NCBI GenBank assembly: GCA_047519745.1
Contig: JAPVSJ010000020.1
Span: forward strand, 1 to 37,859
Direction: 5' to 3'
Source: VRUE01 sp047519745
GTDB taxonomy: Bacteria; Actinomycetota; Thermoleophilia; Solirubrobacterales; 70-9
Length of the DNA: 37,859 nucleotides
In this document: piece by piece, positions 7,443 to 16,101 of the stretch
Position numbering within the stretch: the first letter of the stretch is position 1
Layout: every line of letters begins with the position of its first letter
Program-made: the position numbers and the translations under genes
Notes under the pieces: model-generated
The model's input: the letters and a program-made list of their open reading frames with translations, nothing else
What the model was told of the DNA's origin: nothing
Databases searched by the model: none

Positions 7443-8365
7443 CTTTCGGCCAGGCTGGCCGCATAGTCGAGCACGATCCGTGCCAGGCGGACACGGCCCC
7501 CGGCGCCGTCCATCAGCGTCGGCGCGGCCAGGGTGGGGATCTCCTCCGGCGGTGGATCGGGGTCGTCGGCGTCGACGACCATCGCGTCGATCAGGCCGGA
7601 ATAGAGCGAGGCGACTCCGGCGGCGGTCGAGGGGCGGCCCAGGGCCGCCATGAAGCGCTCGGTCGGTCCCTTGACGACGGCGCCGGCGACAAAGGGGCTG
7701 ACCGCGACCACGGGCGCCTCGGACGCGGCGATCGCCTCGCGCATGCCGGGCACGGCGAGGATCGGCCCGATGCTGATCACCGGGTTCGACGGGCCGATCA
7801 CGATCGCCTCGGCTTCCTGCAGTGCCGCCAAGACCTCCGCGGTCGGCTCCGCCTCGGCGATTCCCTCGAGCTCGACGCCCTGCACCTCGACGGCGCCGCC
7901 GTCGAGGATCAAGTACTCCTGCAGCCCGCGCCAGCCGGCCTCGGTCAGGACCCTGGTCCGCACCGGCGGGTCGCTCATCGGCAGCACTCGGGCGGCGACG
8001 CCGAGCCCGCGCGAGATCTGCGTCTGCGCGTCGGTCTGCCGCCCGCCCTCCTCGATGAACTGGCGCCGGTAGAGGCAGGCGGCGAGGTCGCGGTCGGAAA
8101 GGCCGAACCAGTCCGGCGCACCCAGGCAGGAGAGCCGCTCGAAGACCGTGAAGCTGTCGTCGCGGATTCCCCAGCCGCGCTCGGCGTCGATCTCGCCGCT
8201 GAGCCAGTAGGTGATGAGGTCGGGGTCGGGGGAGACGTGGACGCCGAGCAGCTCGACGTCGTCGGCGGTGTTGGCGATCACCGCCAGGTCGGCGCCGATC
8301 TCCTCCTGCAGGCCGGCGCCGAGTTTGGCGCCGCCGGTGCCGCCGGCGAGCAGCGCGACCCTCAC
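7439..8365 (-). CDS. cofD: CofD/FbiA: 2-phospho-L-lactate transferase
   Basis: Transfers the phospholactyl or phosphoenolpyruvyl group from the GDP-activated intermediate to FO, forming F420-0 or dehydro-F420-0. The 308-residue product has the family start VALLAGGTGGAKLGAGL, then VIANTADD and HVSPDPDLITYWLSG, a GWGIRDDSFTVFERL segment, and IGPSNPVISIGPILAVPGMREAI. It overlaps npdG upstream (GTGA) and cofC downstream (GTGA), so the four genes form one tightly coupled operon. The start is GTG at 8363-8365. Confidence 0.95.
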   Translation of the reverse strand: MRVALLAGGTGGAKLGAGLQEEIGADLAVIANTADDVELLGVHVSPDPDLITYWLSGEIDAERGWGIRDDSFTVFERLSCLGAPDWFGLSDRDLAACLYRRQFIEEGGRQTDAQTQISRGLGVAARVLPMSDPPVRTRVLTEAGWRGLQEYLILDGGAVEVQGVELEGIAEAEPTAEVLAALQEAEAIVIGPSNPVISIGPILAVPGMREAIAASEAPVVAVSPFVAGAVVKGPTERFMAALGRPSTAAGVASLYSGLIDAMVVDADDPDPPPEEIPTLAAPTLMDGAGGRVRLARIVLDYAASLAER

Positions 8366-9048
8366 GCCCAGTGGTCTCCCTCGGGGAGTCCCGCGAGCTT
8401 GATCCCGGCGTGGGTCTTGTAGCGGACGTTGACGGAGATCAGCAGCGGGGTGAGCTGCTCGACGATCCGCGCCGTCTCCAGCGGGCCGGCGTTGACCGGG
8501 CGCAGGCCTGGGATCAGCTCGATCAGGCGGGCGACCCGCGCCTTGTCGGCCTTGCGGTCGCCGCAGACCAGCACGTCCTCGTCCAGCTCGGCCCCGGGGT
8601 CGCCGAGGCTGGGTGCGCCGACGGTGTGCAGGGCGGCGACCACGGTCACCCCGTCGGGGACCATCTCCTGCGCCTGCTGTGCCGCCGAGCCCTGCCAGAC
8701 GCCGAGGGTGCGGGTCGCTTTGCCGCCGACCGCGGCGGCGAGCGGGACCGTGCAGTCGACCAGGATCTGGCCGGGCTGCAGCGCCTCGCGCAGGTTGTTG
8801 AGGTTCTCCGACTGGGCGCGGAAGGGGACGGTGAGGAAGACGACCTCGGCGCGCTTCGCGGCATCCTCGTTGAGCAGTCCCTCGACCTCGGCGCCGGGCA
8901 CCGCTTCGCGCAGCTTTGCCGCCGCCTCCGCGGCCCGCTCCGCCGACCGCGAGCCGAGCACTATGGGGCGGCCCGCCTTCGCCCAGCGCAGGGCGAGACC
9001 GGCGCCGAGGGCGCCGGTGCCGCCGACGATCGGGATCGGTTCACTCAC
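8362..9048 (-). CDS. npdG: NADPH:F420 oxidoreductase (F420-dependent NADP reductase)
   Basis: Moves hydride between NADP(H) and F420, supplying reduced cofactor. The 228-residue product begins with the NADP-binding loop IPIVGGTGALGAGLALRWA and GSRSAERAAEAA; the GSRS after the second strand fits 2'-phosphate recognition. Further family segments are VVFLTVPFRAQ, LVDCTVPL and the C-terminal LLISVNVRYKTHAGIKLAG. GTG at 9046-9048 is the start, 29 nt from the divergent SDR gene. It heads the operon with cofD, cofC and cofE, so cofactor synthesis and reduction are probably co-expressed. Confidence 0.92.
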   Translation of the reverse strand: MSEPIPIVGGTGALGAGLALRWAKAGRPIVLGSRSAERAAEAAAKLREAVPGAEVEGLLNEDAAKRAEVVFLTVPFRAQSENLNNLREALQPGQILVDCTVPLAAAVGGKATRTLGVWQGSAAQQAQEMVPDGVTVVAALHTVGAPSLGDPGAELDEDVLVCGDRKADKARVARLIELIPGLRPVNAGPLETARIVEQLTPLLISVNVRYKTHAGIKLAGLPEGDHWA

Positions 9049-9077
9049 GGGGGCGGCCAGTCTATGCTGCTCCGCCT

Positions 9078-9812
9078 ATGAGGCTGGAGGGACGAAGGGC
9101 GCTGGTCACCGGCGGCGCCGGCGGAATCGGCGCGGCGATCGCGGCGCGGCTCGCTGCCGAGGGCGCCGAGGTCTGGGTCGGCGACATCGACAGCGAGGGC
9201 GCCGGTCGGATCGCCGGCGACGTCAACGGCCACGCGCTGGCCCTCGACGTGACCGATCTCGACTCGGCAAGGGCCGCGGTTGAGCAGATCGAGACGCTCG
9301 ACATACTGATCAACAACGCCGGCACGGACGAGTTCGGCTTCTTCACCTACACGACGCCCGAGCAGTGGCAGAAGGTGCTCGCAGTCAACCTCGGCGGCGT
9401 CCTCAACTGCACCCACGCGGCTTTGCCCGGGATGCAAGAGGCGGGCTACGGCCGGATCGTCAGCATCTCCTCCGAGGCTGGCAGGGTGGGCTCCAAGGGC
9501 TCGGCCGTCTACTCGGCCGCCAAGGGCGGCGTCATCTCCTTCATGAAGGTGATCGCGCGCGAGAACGCGCGCTATGGGATCACCGCCAACTCGGTCGCCC
9601 CGGGCCCGATCGAGACGCCGCTGCTGATGGGCGCCGCCGAGTTCGGCGAGATCGGCGAGAAGCTGATCGAGAACATGAAAGAGGGCACGCAGATGAAGCG
9701 CCTCGGCCGGCCCGACGAGGTGGCCGCGGCAGTCGCCTTCCTCGCTTCCGACGACGCCAGCTACGTAACCGGTGAGACGCTCGGCGTCAGCGGTGGCCTG
9801 GGAATGGTCTGA
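9078..9812 (+). CDS. Short-chain dehydrogenase/reductase (SDR)
   Basis: A 244-residue classical SDR. The cofactor loop is TGGAGGIG, followed by GDID after the second strand, which suggests NAD(H) rather than NADPH. Also present are the INNAG motif and the catalytic set (SISSEAG serine, YSAAK tyrosine-lysine), and the C-terminal end SGGLGMV. The ATG at 9078 gives the expected N-terminus; longer in-frame openings run into the divergent npdG gene. Its stop overlaps the thioesterase start (TGATG). Context with a CoA thioesterase and HMG-CoA lyase suggests a hydroxyacyl-CoA or alcohol substrate, which is inference. Confidence 0.9.
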   Translation: MRLEGRRALVTGGAGGIGAAIAARLAAEGAEVWVGDIDSEGAGRIAGDVNGHALALDVTDLDSARAAVEQIETLDILINNAGTDEFGFFTYTTPEQWQKVLAVNLGGVLNCTHAALPGMQEAGYGRIVSISSEAGRVGSKGSAVYSAAKGGVISFMKVIARENARYGITANSVAPGPIETPLLMGAAEFGEIGEKLIENMKEGTQMKRLGRPDEVAAAVAFLASDDASYVTGETLGVSGGLGMV

Positions 9813-10207
9813 TGGGTGAGCCGCAGTCCACACTCGTCCCCGGAATCGAGCGCAGCGACGAGTTCACGGTCGAGGATCGTCTCGTGACCAGCGTTGGCGG
9901 CACGATCGGGGCTAGCGTGCTCTCGACGCCGGGCATGATCTCGATGATGGAGCTCAGCGCCACGGCGCTCGCCTACGAGCACCTGCCCGAGGGTCAGGCC
10001 ACGGTCGGCTTCGAGGTCTGCGTCAAGCACGTCTCGGCGGCGGCCGAGGGCGCGACCTGCAGGGTGCGGGCGACCCTGCGTGAGGTCGTCGACGGGCGCA
10101 AGCTTCGCTTCGACGTCGAGGTGTTCGAGAGCGAGCGCACGGTCGGCGTCGGCACGCACGAGCGCCGCATTGTCGACTTCGGCCAGCTCGCCTCGCCCGC
10201 GGCGTAA
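9812..10207 (+). CDS. Hot-dog fold thioesterase, FlK-like
   Basis: A 131-residue single hot-dog domain. The pattern ISMMELSATALAYEHLPEGQATVGFEVCVKHVSAA matches the fluoroacetyl-CoA thioesterase/FlK-like group: a glutamate in the central helix, then the strand GFEVCVKH with a histidine. The last part VGVGTHERRIVDF closes the sheet. It would hydrolyse a small acyl-CoA in the cytosol; the natural substrate is unknown and fluoroacetyl-CoA is not implied. It overlaps the SDR stop by one base and is 5 nt ahead of the HMG-CoA lyase gene, so all three are likely one operon. Confidence 0.8.
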   Translation: MGEPQSTLVPGIERSDEFTVEDRLVTSVGGTIGASVLSTPGMISMMELSATALAYEHLPEGQATVGFEVCVKHVSAAAEGATCRVRATLREVVDGRKLRFDVEVFESERTVGVGTHERRIVDFGQLASPAA

Positions 10208-10212
10208 TCTCG

Positions 10213-11139
10213 ATGGCGATGTCTGCACTGCCGCGAGCCGTTCGGATCCGCGAGGTCGGGCCTCGCGACGGCTTCCAGAACGAGCCCGAGACGATCCCGA
10301 CCGCGGAGAAGGTGCGGTTGGTCGACCTGCTCTCGGCGTCGGGGTTGAAACGGCTCGAGGTCACCTCGTTCGTGCGCCCGGACGTGATCCCGCAGCTCTC
10401 CGATGCCGAGGAGGTGCTGGCGGCGGTGCAGCGGCGTGAGGGCGTCTCCTTCTCGGTCCTGATCCCCAACGAGCGCGGGCTGGAGCGGGCGCTCGGCCTG
10501 CGCGAGCGCTTCGACGAGATCAACGTCTTCGTCTCCGCCTCGGAGACCCACAACCGCAAGAACGTCAACCGCTCGATCGAGGAGTCGCTGGCCGGGCTGG
10601 AGCGGACGCTGGCGAGCGCGCGCGGGGCTGGGCTGCGCTGCGAGGGGGTGATCTCGACCTCCTTCGGCTGCCCGTACGAGGGCGAGGTGCCGCCGGACCG
10701 GGTCTTCACGATCGCCGAGCGGCTCGCCGCCGCCGGCTGCGAGGAGATCGGCTTCGGCGACACGACCGGGATGGCCAACCCGCGCCAGGTGGGCGAGTTC
10801 TTCGCCGCCGCGCGCGAGCGGCTCGGCGGGGTCGAGCTGACCGCCCACTTCCACAACACGCGCGGCCAGGGCCTCGCCAACGTGCTGGCCGCGCTCGAGC
10901 AGGGCGTCGACTCCTTCGAGTCGAGCTTCGGCGAGCTGGGGGGGTGTCCGGTGCCTCCGGGCGCCACCGGCAACGTCGCGACCGAGGACGTCGTCTCGAT
11001 GCTGCACGAGATGGGGATCGAGACCGGGATCGATCTGCCGCGCCTGATCGAGGCTGCGCGCGCGGCGCAGGCCGTGCTCGGCCGGTCGCTCGGCGCCCAC
11101 CTGCTGACGGCGGGCCCGGTCGACTGGCACCACGACTAG
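10213..11139 (+). CDS. mvaB: Hydroxymethylglutaryl-CoA lyase
   Basis: Cleaves HMG-CoA to acetyl-CoA and acetoacetate, the last step of leucine breakdown and of ketone-body formation. The 308-residue TIM barrel has the family start VREVGPRDGFQNE-like segment (IREVGPRDGFQNE), the arginine-aspartate catalytic pair in it, FVSASETHNRKNVN, the DTTGMANP motif, the metal-binding HFHNTRGQGLAN and the signature GGCPVPPGATGNVATED with the catalytic cysteine. ATG at 10213 is used; ATG at 10219 is an alternative. The partner acetoacetyl-CoA synthetase at 14128-16101 could reactivate the acetoacetate. Confidence 0.92.
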   Translation: MAMSALPRAVRIREVGPRDGFQNEPETIPTAEKVRLVDLLSASGLKRLEVTSFVRPDVIPQLSDAEEVLAAVQRREGVSFSVLIPNERGLERALGLRERFDEINVFVSASETHNRKNVNRSIEESLAGLERTLASARGAGLRCEGVISTSFGCPYEGEVPPDRVFTIAERLAAAGCEEIGFGDTTGMANPRQVGEFFAAARERLGGVELTAHFHNTRGQGLANVLAALEQGVDSFESSFGELGGCPVPPGATGNVATEDVVSMLHEMGIETGIDLPRLIEAARAAQAVLGRSLGAHLLTAGPVDWHHD

Positions 11140-11157
11140 CCGAATAGGCTCCCGTCC

Positions 11158-12678
11158 GTGACCGACTTCGCCAAGGCACTGGAGGCGGCGCTGGCCGGCG
11201 GGCCGCGGCGCCACCACGAGAAGACCGCCGAGCAGGGCAAGCTGCCGGTGCGCGAGCGGGTCGAGCGCCTCGTCGACGCGGGCTCCTTCGCTGAGGAGGC
11301 GCTGCTGGCCAACTGGAACGAGGAGGGGCTCGGCGCCGATGGCGTCGTCACCGGCCTCGCCACGATCGACGGACGCCGCGTCGCATTGATGGCCAACGAC
11401 CCGACGGTCAAGGCCGGCTCCTGGGGGCCGAAGACGGTCGAGAAGATCCTCCGTATCCAGGAACGGGCGCTCTCGCTGCAGTTGCCGATGGTCTACTTGG
11501 TCGACTCGGCGGGGGCGCGGATCACCGACCAGGTGCAGATGTTCCCCGGGCGCCGCGGCGCCGGCCGCATCTTCCACAACGAGGTGCGGCTCTCCGGCCA
11601 GGTGCCGCAGGTCTGCCTGCTGTTCGGGCCGAGCGCTGCGGGCGGCGCCTACATCCCCGCCTTCTGCGACGTCGTGATCATGCGCGAGGGCAACGCATCG
11701 ATGTACCTGGGGTCGCCGCGGATGGCGGAGATGGTGATCGGCGAGAAGGTGACGCTGGAGGAGATGGGCGGCGCGAAGATGCACACCGGTGTCTCCGGCT
11801 GCGGCCACTTCCTGGTCAAGAGCGACGAGGAGGCGATCGACCTCGCCAAGCGCTACCTCTCCTACATGCCGGGCAACTGGCGCGAGCAGCCGCCGGCGGC
11901 CGAGCCCGTCGCGCCGGCCTCCGCAACGCCGATCGCCGAGATCGTCCCGGCCGACGAGAACCAGCCCTTCGACATGCGCGAGGTCCTCGACGTCCTGCTC
12001 GACGCCGACTCCTTCCTCGAAGTCCACAAGCGCTGGGCCAAAGAGCTGATCGTCGGCTACGGACGGCTCGAGGGCCGCGTCGTCGGCGTCGTCGCCAACC
12101 AGCCGCGCCAGAAAGGCGGCGTGCTCTTCGTCGACTCTGCCGACAAGGCGGCGCGCTTCATACAGACCTGCAACGCCTTCAACGTGCCGCTGCTCTTCCT
12201 CGCCGACGTGCCCGGCTTCATGATCGGCACCGCGGTCGAGCGCCAGGGGATCATCCGCCACGGCGCGAAGATGATCAGCGCCGTCTCCGAGGCGACCGTG
12301 CCCAAGCTCAGCGTCATCATCCGCAAGGCCTACGGCGCCGGCCTCTACGCGATGGCCGGCCCGGCCTTCGAGCCCGACTGCTGCATCGCCCTGCCCAGCG
12401 CCTCGATCGCGGTGATGGGTCCCGAGGCGGCGATCAACGCCGTCTTCTACAACCAGATCCAGAAGATCGAGGACGAGGCCGAGCGGGCCGAGTTCGTCGC
12501 CCGCAAGCGCGAGGAGTACGCGGCCGACATCGACATCCTCCACCTCGCCTCGGAGATGGTCGTCGACGCGGTCGTCCAGCCGGAGGACCTGCGCGCCGAG
12601 ATCGTCCGCCGCCTCGCGATGGCAGCGAGCAAGGACCGCTCCTTCGCCGAGCGCCGCAATCCCGTCACGCCCGCCTAG
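11158..12678 (+). CDS. Acyl-CoA carboxylase carboxyltransferase (beta) subunit
   Basis: A 506-residue biotin-dependent carboxyltransferase subunit of the propionyl-, methylcrotonyl- or geranyl-CoA carboxylase group. It has two crotonase-like halves. The N half contains VYLVDSAGARI, FGPSAAGGAYIPAFCD and MYLGSPRMAEMVIGE; the C half contains LEVHKRWAKELIVGYGRLEGR, LFLADVPGFMIGTAVERQGIIRHGAKM and YGAGLYAMAGPAFEPD. No biotin carboxylase or carrier gene is in the window, so the partner must be elsewhere. GTG at 11158 is the start. The HMG-CoA lyase gene 18 nt upstream favours methylcrotonyl-CoA (leucine pathway), but that is context only. Confidence 0.88.
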   Translation: MTDFAKALEAALAGGPRRHHEKTAEQGKLPVRERVERLVDAGSFAEEALLANWNEEGLGADGVVTGLATIDGRRVALMANDPTVKAGSWGPKTVEKILRIQERALSLQLPMVYLVDSAGARITDQVQMFPGRRGAGRIFHNEVRLSGQVPQVCLLFGPSAAGGAYIPAFCDVVIMREGNASMYLGSPRMAEMVIGEKVTLEEMGGAKMHTGVSGCGHFLVKSDEEAIDLAKRYLSYMPGNWREQPPAAEPVAPASATPIAEIVPADENQPFDMREVLDVLLDADSFLEVHKRWAKELIVGYGRLEGRVVGVVANQPRQKGGVLFVDSADKAARFIQTCNAFNVPLLFLADVPGFMIGTAVERQGIIRHGAKMISAVSEATVPKLSVIIRKAYGAGLYAMAGPAFEPDCCIALPSASIAVMGPEAAINAVFYNQIQKIEDEAERAEFVARKREEYAADIDILHLASEMVVDAVVQPEDLRAEIVRRLAMAASKDRSFAERRNPVTPA

Positions 12679-12687
12679 CCGCGGCGT

Positions 12688-13419
12688 ATGCTCGCGGCCG
12701 TGAGCGGCCCGGCGATAGCGGTCGAAGGGCTCCATGTCCGCCGCGGCGGCAATCCGGTCCTGCGCGACCTTTCCTTCGCCGTCATGGCCGGGACGGTGAC
12801 CGGGCTGCTCGGCCCCAGCGGCTGCGGCAAGACGACGCTGATGCGGGCGATCGTCGGCGTCCAGGTGGTCGAGGGCGGCCGGGTCGAGGTGCTCGGCGAG
12901 CCGGCCGGCTCGCCGGCGCTGCGCTCACGGGTCGGCTACGTGACCCAGGCGCCCTCGGTCTACGGCGACCTCAGCGTGCGCGAGAACCTGCGCTACTTCG
13001 CCCGCGTGCTCGGCGCCTCGCACGACCGCATCGAGGAGACGATCGAGACTGTCGCGCTCGGCGGGCAGGCCGACCAGGTCGTCTCCAGCCTCTCCGGTGG
13101 GCAGAGCGCGCGGGCCTCGCTCGCCACCGCGCTGCTCGGCGCCCCCGACCTGCTCGTGCTCGATGAGCCGACCGTCGGCCTCGACCCGGTCCTGCGCCGC
13201 GATCTCTGGGCGACCTTCCGCTCGCTGGCGGCGGCGGGGACGACGCTGCTCGTCTCCAGCCATGTGATGGAGGAGGCCGAGCACTGCGACGAGCTGCTGC
13301 TGATGCGCGATGGCGAGCTGCTCGCCGCGGAATCGCCCGACGAGCTGCGGACGCGCACCGGCCGCGCACGCCTCGACGAGGCGTTCCTGGCGCTGATCGA
13401 GGAGCGGGGCGCGGCGTGA
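12688..13419 (+). CDS. ABC-2 type exporter ATP-binding protein
   Basis: A 243-residue ABC ATPase. Walker A is GPSGCGKTT, the Q-loop region VGYVTQAPSVYGDLSVRENL, the signature LSGGQSARASLA and Walker B LLVLDEPTVGLDP, followed by the switch histidine in LLVSSHVMEEAEHCD. This DrrA/CcmA-like pattern with a short C-terminal extension is typical of exporters with a separate ABC-2 permease. ATG at 12688 starts 9 nt after the carboxyltransferase gene; GTG at 12700 is an alternative. It overlaps the permease start (GTGA). The exported substrate is unknown. Confidence 0.9.
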   Translation: MLAAVSGPAIAVEGLHVRRGGNPVLRDLSFAVMAGTVTGLLGPSGCGKTTLMRAIVGVQVVEGGRVEVLGEPAGSPALRSRVGYVTQAPSVYGDLSVRENLRYFARVLGASHDRIEETIETVALGGQADQVVSSLSGGQSARASLATALLGAPDLLVLDEPTVGLDPVLRRDLWATFRSLAAAGTTLLVSSHVMEEAEHCDELLLMRDGELLAAESPDELRTRTGRARLDEAFLALIEERGAA

Positions 13420-14153
13420 GCGCGCGGGTCACCTGGGCGACGGCGCTGCGGGTGCTGACCCAGCTTCGCCGTGACCCGCGCACGATCGCCTTGCTGCTCC
13501 TGGTGCCGCCCTTTCTGCTCACCCTGCTCAAGGGGGCCTTCGACCAGGACCCGGCGTCCTTCCAGCACGTCGGCGGCCCGCTGGTCGGCCTCTTCCCCTT
13601 CAGCACGATGTTCGTCGTCACCTCGATCACGATGCTGCGCGAGCGCACGACCGGAACGCTCGAGCGGCTGATGTCGCTGCCGTTGGCGAAGCTCGATCTG
13701 CTCTTCGGCTACGGCATCGCCTTCGCCGCCGTCGCCGTGGTCCAGTCCTGCCTGACCAGCGCCGTCGCCTTCGGTCCGCTGGGGCTCGACGTGGCCGGCT
13801 CGACCGCCGCGGTCGTCGCCCTGGCCGTGGGCAACGCGCTGCTGGGGATGTCGCTCGGCCTCTTCGTCAGCGCCTTCGCCCGCACCGAGTTCCAGGCGGT
13901 GCAGTTCATGCCGGCGATCGTCTTCCCCCAGCTCCTCCTCTGCGGGCTGTTCGTCGCCCGCGACCAGATGGCCGGCATCCTCCAGATCGTCTCCGACACG
14001 ATGCCGCTCACCTACGCCTTCGAGGCGCTGAGCGATGTCACCACCGAGGGCTCGCTGGGCTCGCGCGGGGCGCTCGACATCACCGTGATCGCCGGCGCGA
14101 CCCTGCTCCTGCTGGCGCTCGGCGCCCTTACTCTGCGGCGGCGAACTCCGTGA
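13416..14153 (+). CDS. ABC-2 type exporter permease
   Basis: A 245-residue integral-membrane protein with six hydrophobic segments. It has the ABC-2 elements RDPRTIALLLLVPPFLL near the N-terminus, MLRERTTGTLERLMSLPLAKLDLLFGYG on the cytoplasmic loop, and the late segment FPQLLLCGLFVARDQMAGILQIVSDTMPLTYAFEAL. GTG at 13416 overlaps the stop of the ATPase gene, so the pair is translationally coupled. The last 26 nt overlap the convergent acetoacetyl-CoA synthetase gene. Substrate unknown. Confidence 0.9.
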   Translation: MSARVTWATALRVLTQLRRDPRTIALLLLVPPFLLTLLKGAFDQDPASFQHVGGPLVGLFPFSTMFVVTSITMLRERTTGTLERLMSLPLAKLDLLFGYGIAFAAVAVVQSCLTSAVAFGPLGLDVAGSTAAVVALAVGNALLGMSLGLFVSAFARTEFQAVQFMPAIVFPQLLLCGLFVARDQMAGILQIVSDTMPLTYAFEALSDVTTEGSLGSRGALDITVIAGATLLLLALGALTLRRRTP

Positions 14154-16101
14154 ACCAGTCGAGGGCGGCTGGGTTGGCTAAGGAGTCGCGGCTGGCCGCC
14201 TGCTCGGCGGGCGTGCCCATCAGGATCCGCTTGACCGGCACCTCCAGCGCCTTGCCGCTGAGCGTGTGCGGCACCTCGGCGATCGCGAAGACCTCGTCGG
14301 GGACGTGGCGCGGCGAGCAGGTCTCGCGCACGCGGCGGGCGATCTCGCGGCGCAGCTCGTCGTCGAGCTCGGCGCCCTCGCGCAGCACGACGAAGAGCGG
14401 CATCCAGCCCTCGGTGCCGGGGCGGGGGACGTCGACGACCAGCGCGTCGACGATCGCGTCGACGCCGAGCACGGCGCGGTAGATCTCGCTCGTCCCCATG
14501 CGGATGCCGGAGCGGTTGATCGTCGAGTCGGAGCGGCCGTAGATGACGGCGGTGCCGCGCGAGGTTATTTCGATCCAGTCGCCGTGGCGCCAGACGCCGG
14601 GGTACTGCTCGAAGTAGCTGGCCCGGTAGCGGCTGCCGTCGGGGTCGCCCCAGAAGTAGACCGGCATCGACGGCATCGGCTCGGTGACGACCAGCTCGCC
14701 GACCTCGTCGATCACCGAGTTGCCGTCCTCGTCCCAGGCCTCGACGGCAGCGCCGAGCGCCCGCGCTTGCAGCTCGCCGCGGTAGACCGGCAAGAGCGGC
14801 GTGCCGCCGACGAAGGCCGTGCAGAGATCGGTGCCGCCGCTGGTCGAGAAGAGCCAGGTATCGGCGCCGAGCTGCTCGTAGACCCAGTCGAAGCCCTCCG
14901 GGGAAAGGGGGGAGCCGGTCGAGCCGACCGCCTTCAGCCGGCTGAGGTCGCGGCCAGCGGCGGGCTCGATCCCGTCCTTCATACAGGCGGCGATGTAGGA
15001 GGCGCTGGTGCCGAACATCGTCACCCCGGCGCGCTCGGCGAGATCCCAGAGCACGCTCATGTCGGGGTGGCCGGGGCTGCCGTCGTAGAGAACGATCGCC
15101 GCCCGGGTCAGCAGGCCGGACACGAGGAAGTTCCACATCATCCAGCCGGTCGTCGTGAACCAGAAGAGGCGGTCGCCGGGGTGGGCGTCGACGTGGAGGT
15201 TGAGCTTCTTCAGGTGCTCCAGCAGGATGCCGCCCTGACTCTGCACGATCGCCTTCGGCAGCCCGGTCGTGCCGGAGGAGTAGAGGACCCAGAGCGGGTG
15301 CTCGAAGGGGACGCGCTCGAAGCTCAGCCCGGCGCCCTCGCCGGCGCGCAGCAGATCGTTCCAGCGTGTCGCGTCGCGCAGGGGCCCGAGGTCGGGATCG
15401 GGGTCGAGGTAGGAGAGGACGACCGTGCGCACGAGGCTCGGCATCGCCGCCTGCAGCTCGGCGAGCACGTCGCGACGGTCGAAGTCCTTGCCGCCGTAGC
15501 GGTAGCCGTCGACGGCGAAGAGCACCTTCGGCTCGATCTGGGCGAAGCGGTCGATCACGCTTGCCGGGCCGAAGTCGGGCGAGCAGCTCGACCAGACGGC
15601 GCCGATCGAGGCGGTGGCGAGGAAGGCGACGATCGCCTCGGGGACGTTGGGCATGTAGGCGACGACGCGGTCGCCGCGCTCGACGCCGAGCTCGCGCAAG
15701 CCGGCGGCGACGGCCGCGACCTGGGCGTGCAGCTCGCCCCAGCTCAGCCGGTCGAGCTCGCGCAGCTCGGACGCGTGCAGGATCGCCGGCTCGGCGTCCT
15801 CCTTGTCGGCGAAGACGTGCTCGGCGTAGTTGAGGCTGGTGCCCGCGAACCACTCCGCTCCCGGCATCTCGTGACTGCCGAGCACGCGGTCGTAGCCGCC
15901 GTCGGCTTGAATCTCGAAGAAGTCCCAGATCGAGGCCCAGAAGCCCTCGACGTCCTCGACCGACCAGCGCCAGAGCGCGTCGTAGCCGTCGAGCTCGAGC
16001 CCGCGCTCGGCCGCCAGCCAGCGCATGTACTCGGTCAGCCGCGCCCGCTCGACCAGCTCGGCCGGCGGCTCCCAGAGCTTTTCGGGCTCGGCGGCGTTCA
16101 C
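14128..16101 (-). CDS. Acetoacetyl-CoA synthetase
   Basis: An ANL-superfamily enzyme activating acetoacetate to acetoacetyl-CoA with ATP. The 657 residues fit the family. Visible segments are the N-terminal acyl-CoA synthetase lid (EGFWASIWDFFEI and GAEWFAGTSLNYAEHVF), the P-loop-like VLYSSGTTGLPKAIVQSQGG, FSTSGGTDLCTAFVGG, the YGRSDSTINRSGIRMGTSEIY hinge region, and the acylation lysine region LSGKALEVPVKR near the C-terminus. GTG at 16099-16101 overlaps the metallo-beta-lactamase stop. With HMG-CoA lyase nearby, acetoacetate formed from HMG-CoA could be recycled. Confidence 0.9.
   Translation of the reverse strand: MNAAEPEKLWEPPAELVERARLTEYMRWLAAERGLELDGYDALWRWSVEDVEGFWASIWDFFEIQADGGYDRVLGSHEMPGAEWFAGTSLNYAEHVFADKEDAEPAILHASELRELDRLSWGELHAQVAAVAAGLRELGVERGDRVVAYMPNVPEAIVAFLATASIGAVWSSCSPDFGPASVIDRFAQIEPKVLFAVDGYRYGGKDFDRRDVLAELQAAMPSLVRTVVLSYLDPDPDLGPLRDATRWNDLLRAGEGAGLSFERVPFEHPLWVLYSSGTTGLPKAIVQSQGGILLEHLKKLNLHVDAHPGDRLFWFTTTGWMMWNFLVSGLLTRAAIVLYDGSPGHPDMSVLWDLAERAGVTMFGTSASYIAACMKDGIEPAAGRDLSRLKAVGSTGSPLSPEGFDWVYEQLGADTWLFSTSGGTDLCTAFVGGTPLLPVYRGELQARALGAAVEAWDEDGNSVIDEVGELVVTEPMPSMPVYFWGDPDGSRYRASYFEQYPGVWRHGDWIEITSRGTAVIYGRSDSTINRSGIRMGTSEIYRAVLGVDAIVDALVVDVPRPGTEGWMPLFVVLREGAELDDELRREIARRVRETCSPRHVPDEVFAIAEVPHTLSGKALEVPVKRILMGTPAEQAASRDSLANPAALDWFTEFAAAE

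Noticed and set aside
9994..12735. 913-codon minus-strand open frame
   Set aside because: It is antisense to HMG-CoA lyase and carboxyltransferase, is compositionally Arg/His/Asp-rich, and is a typical high-GC shadow.
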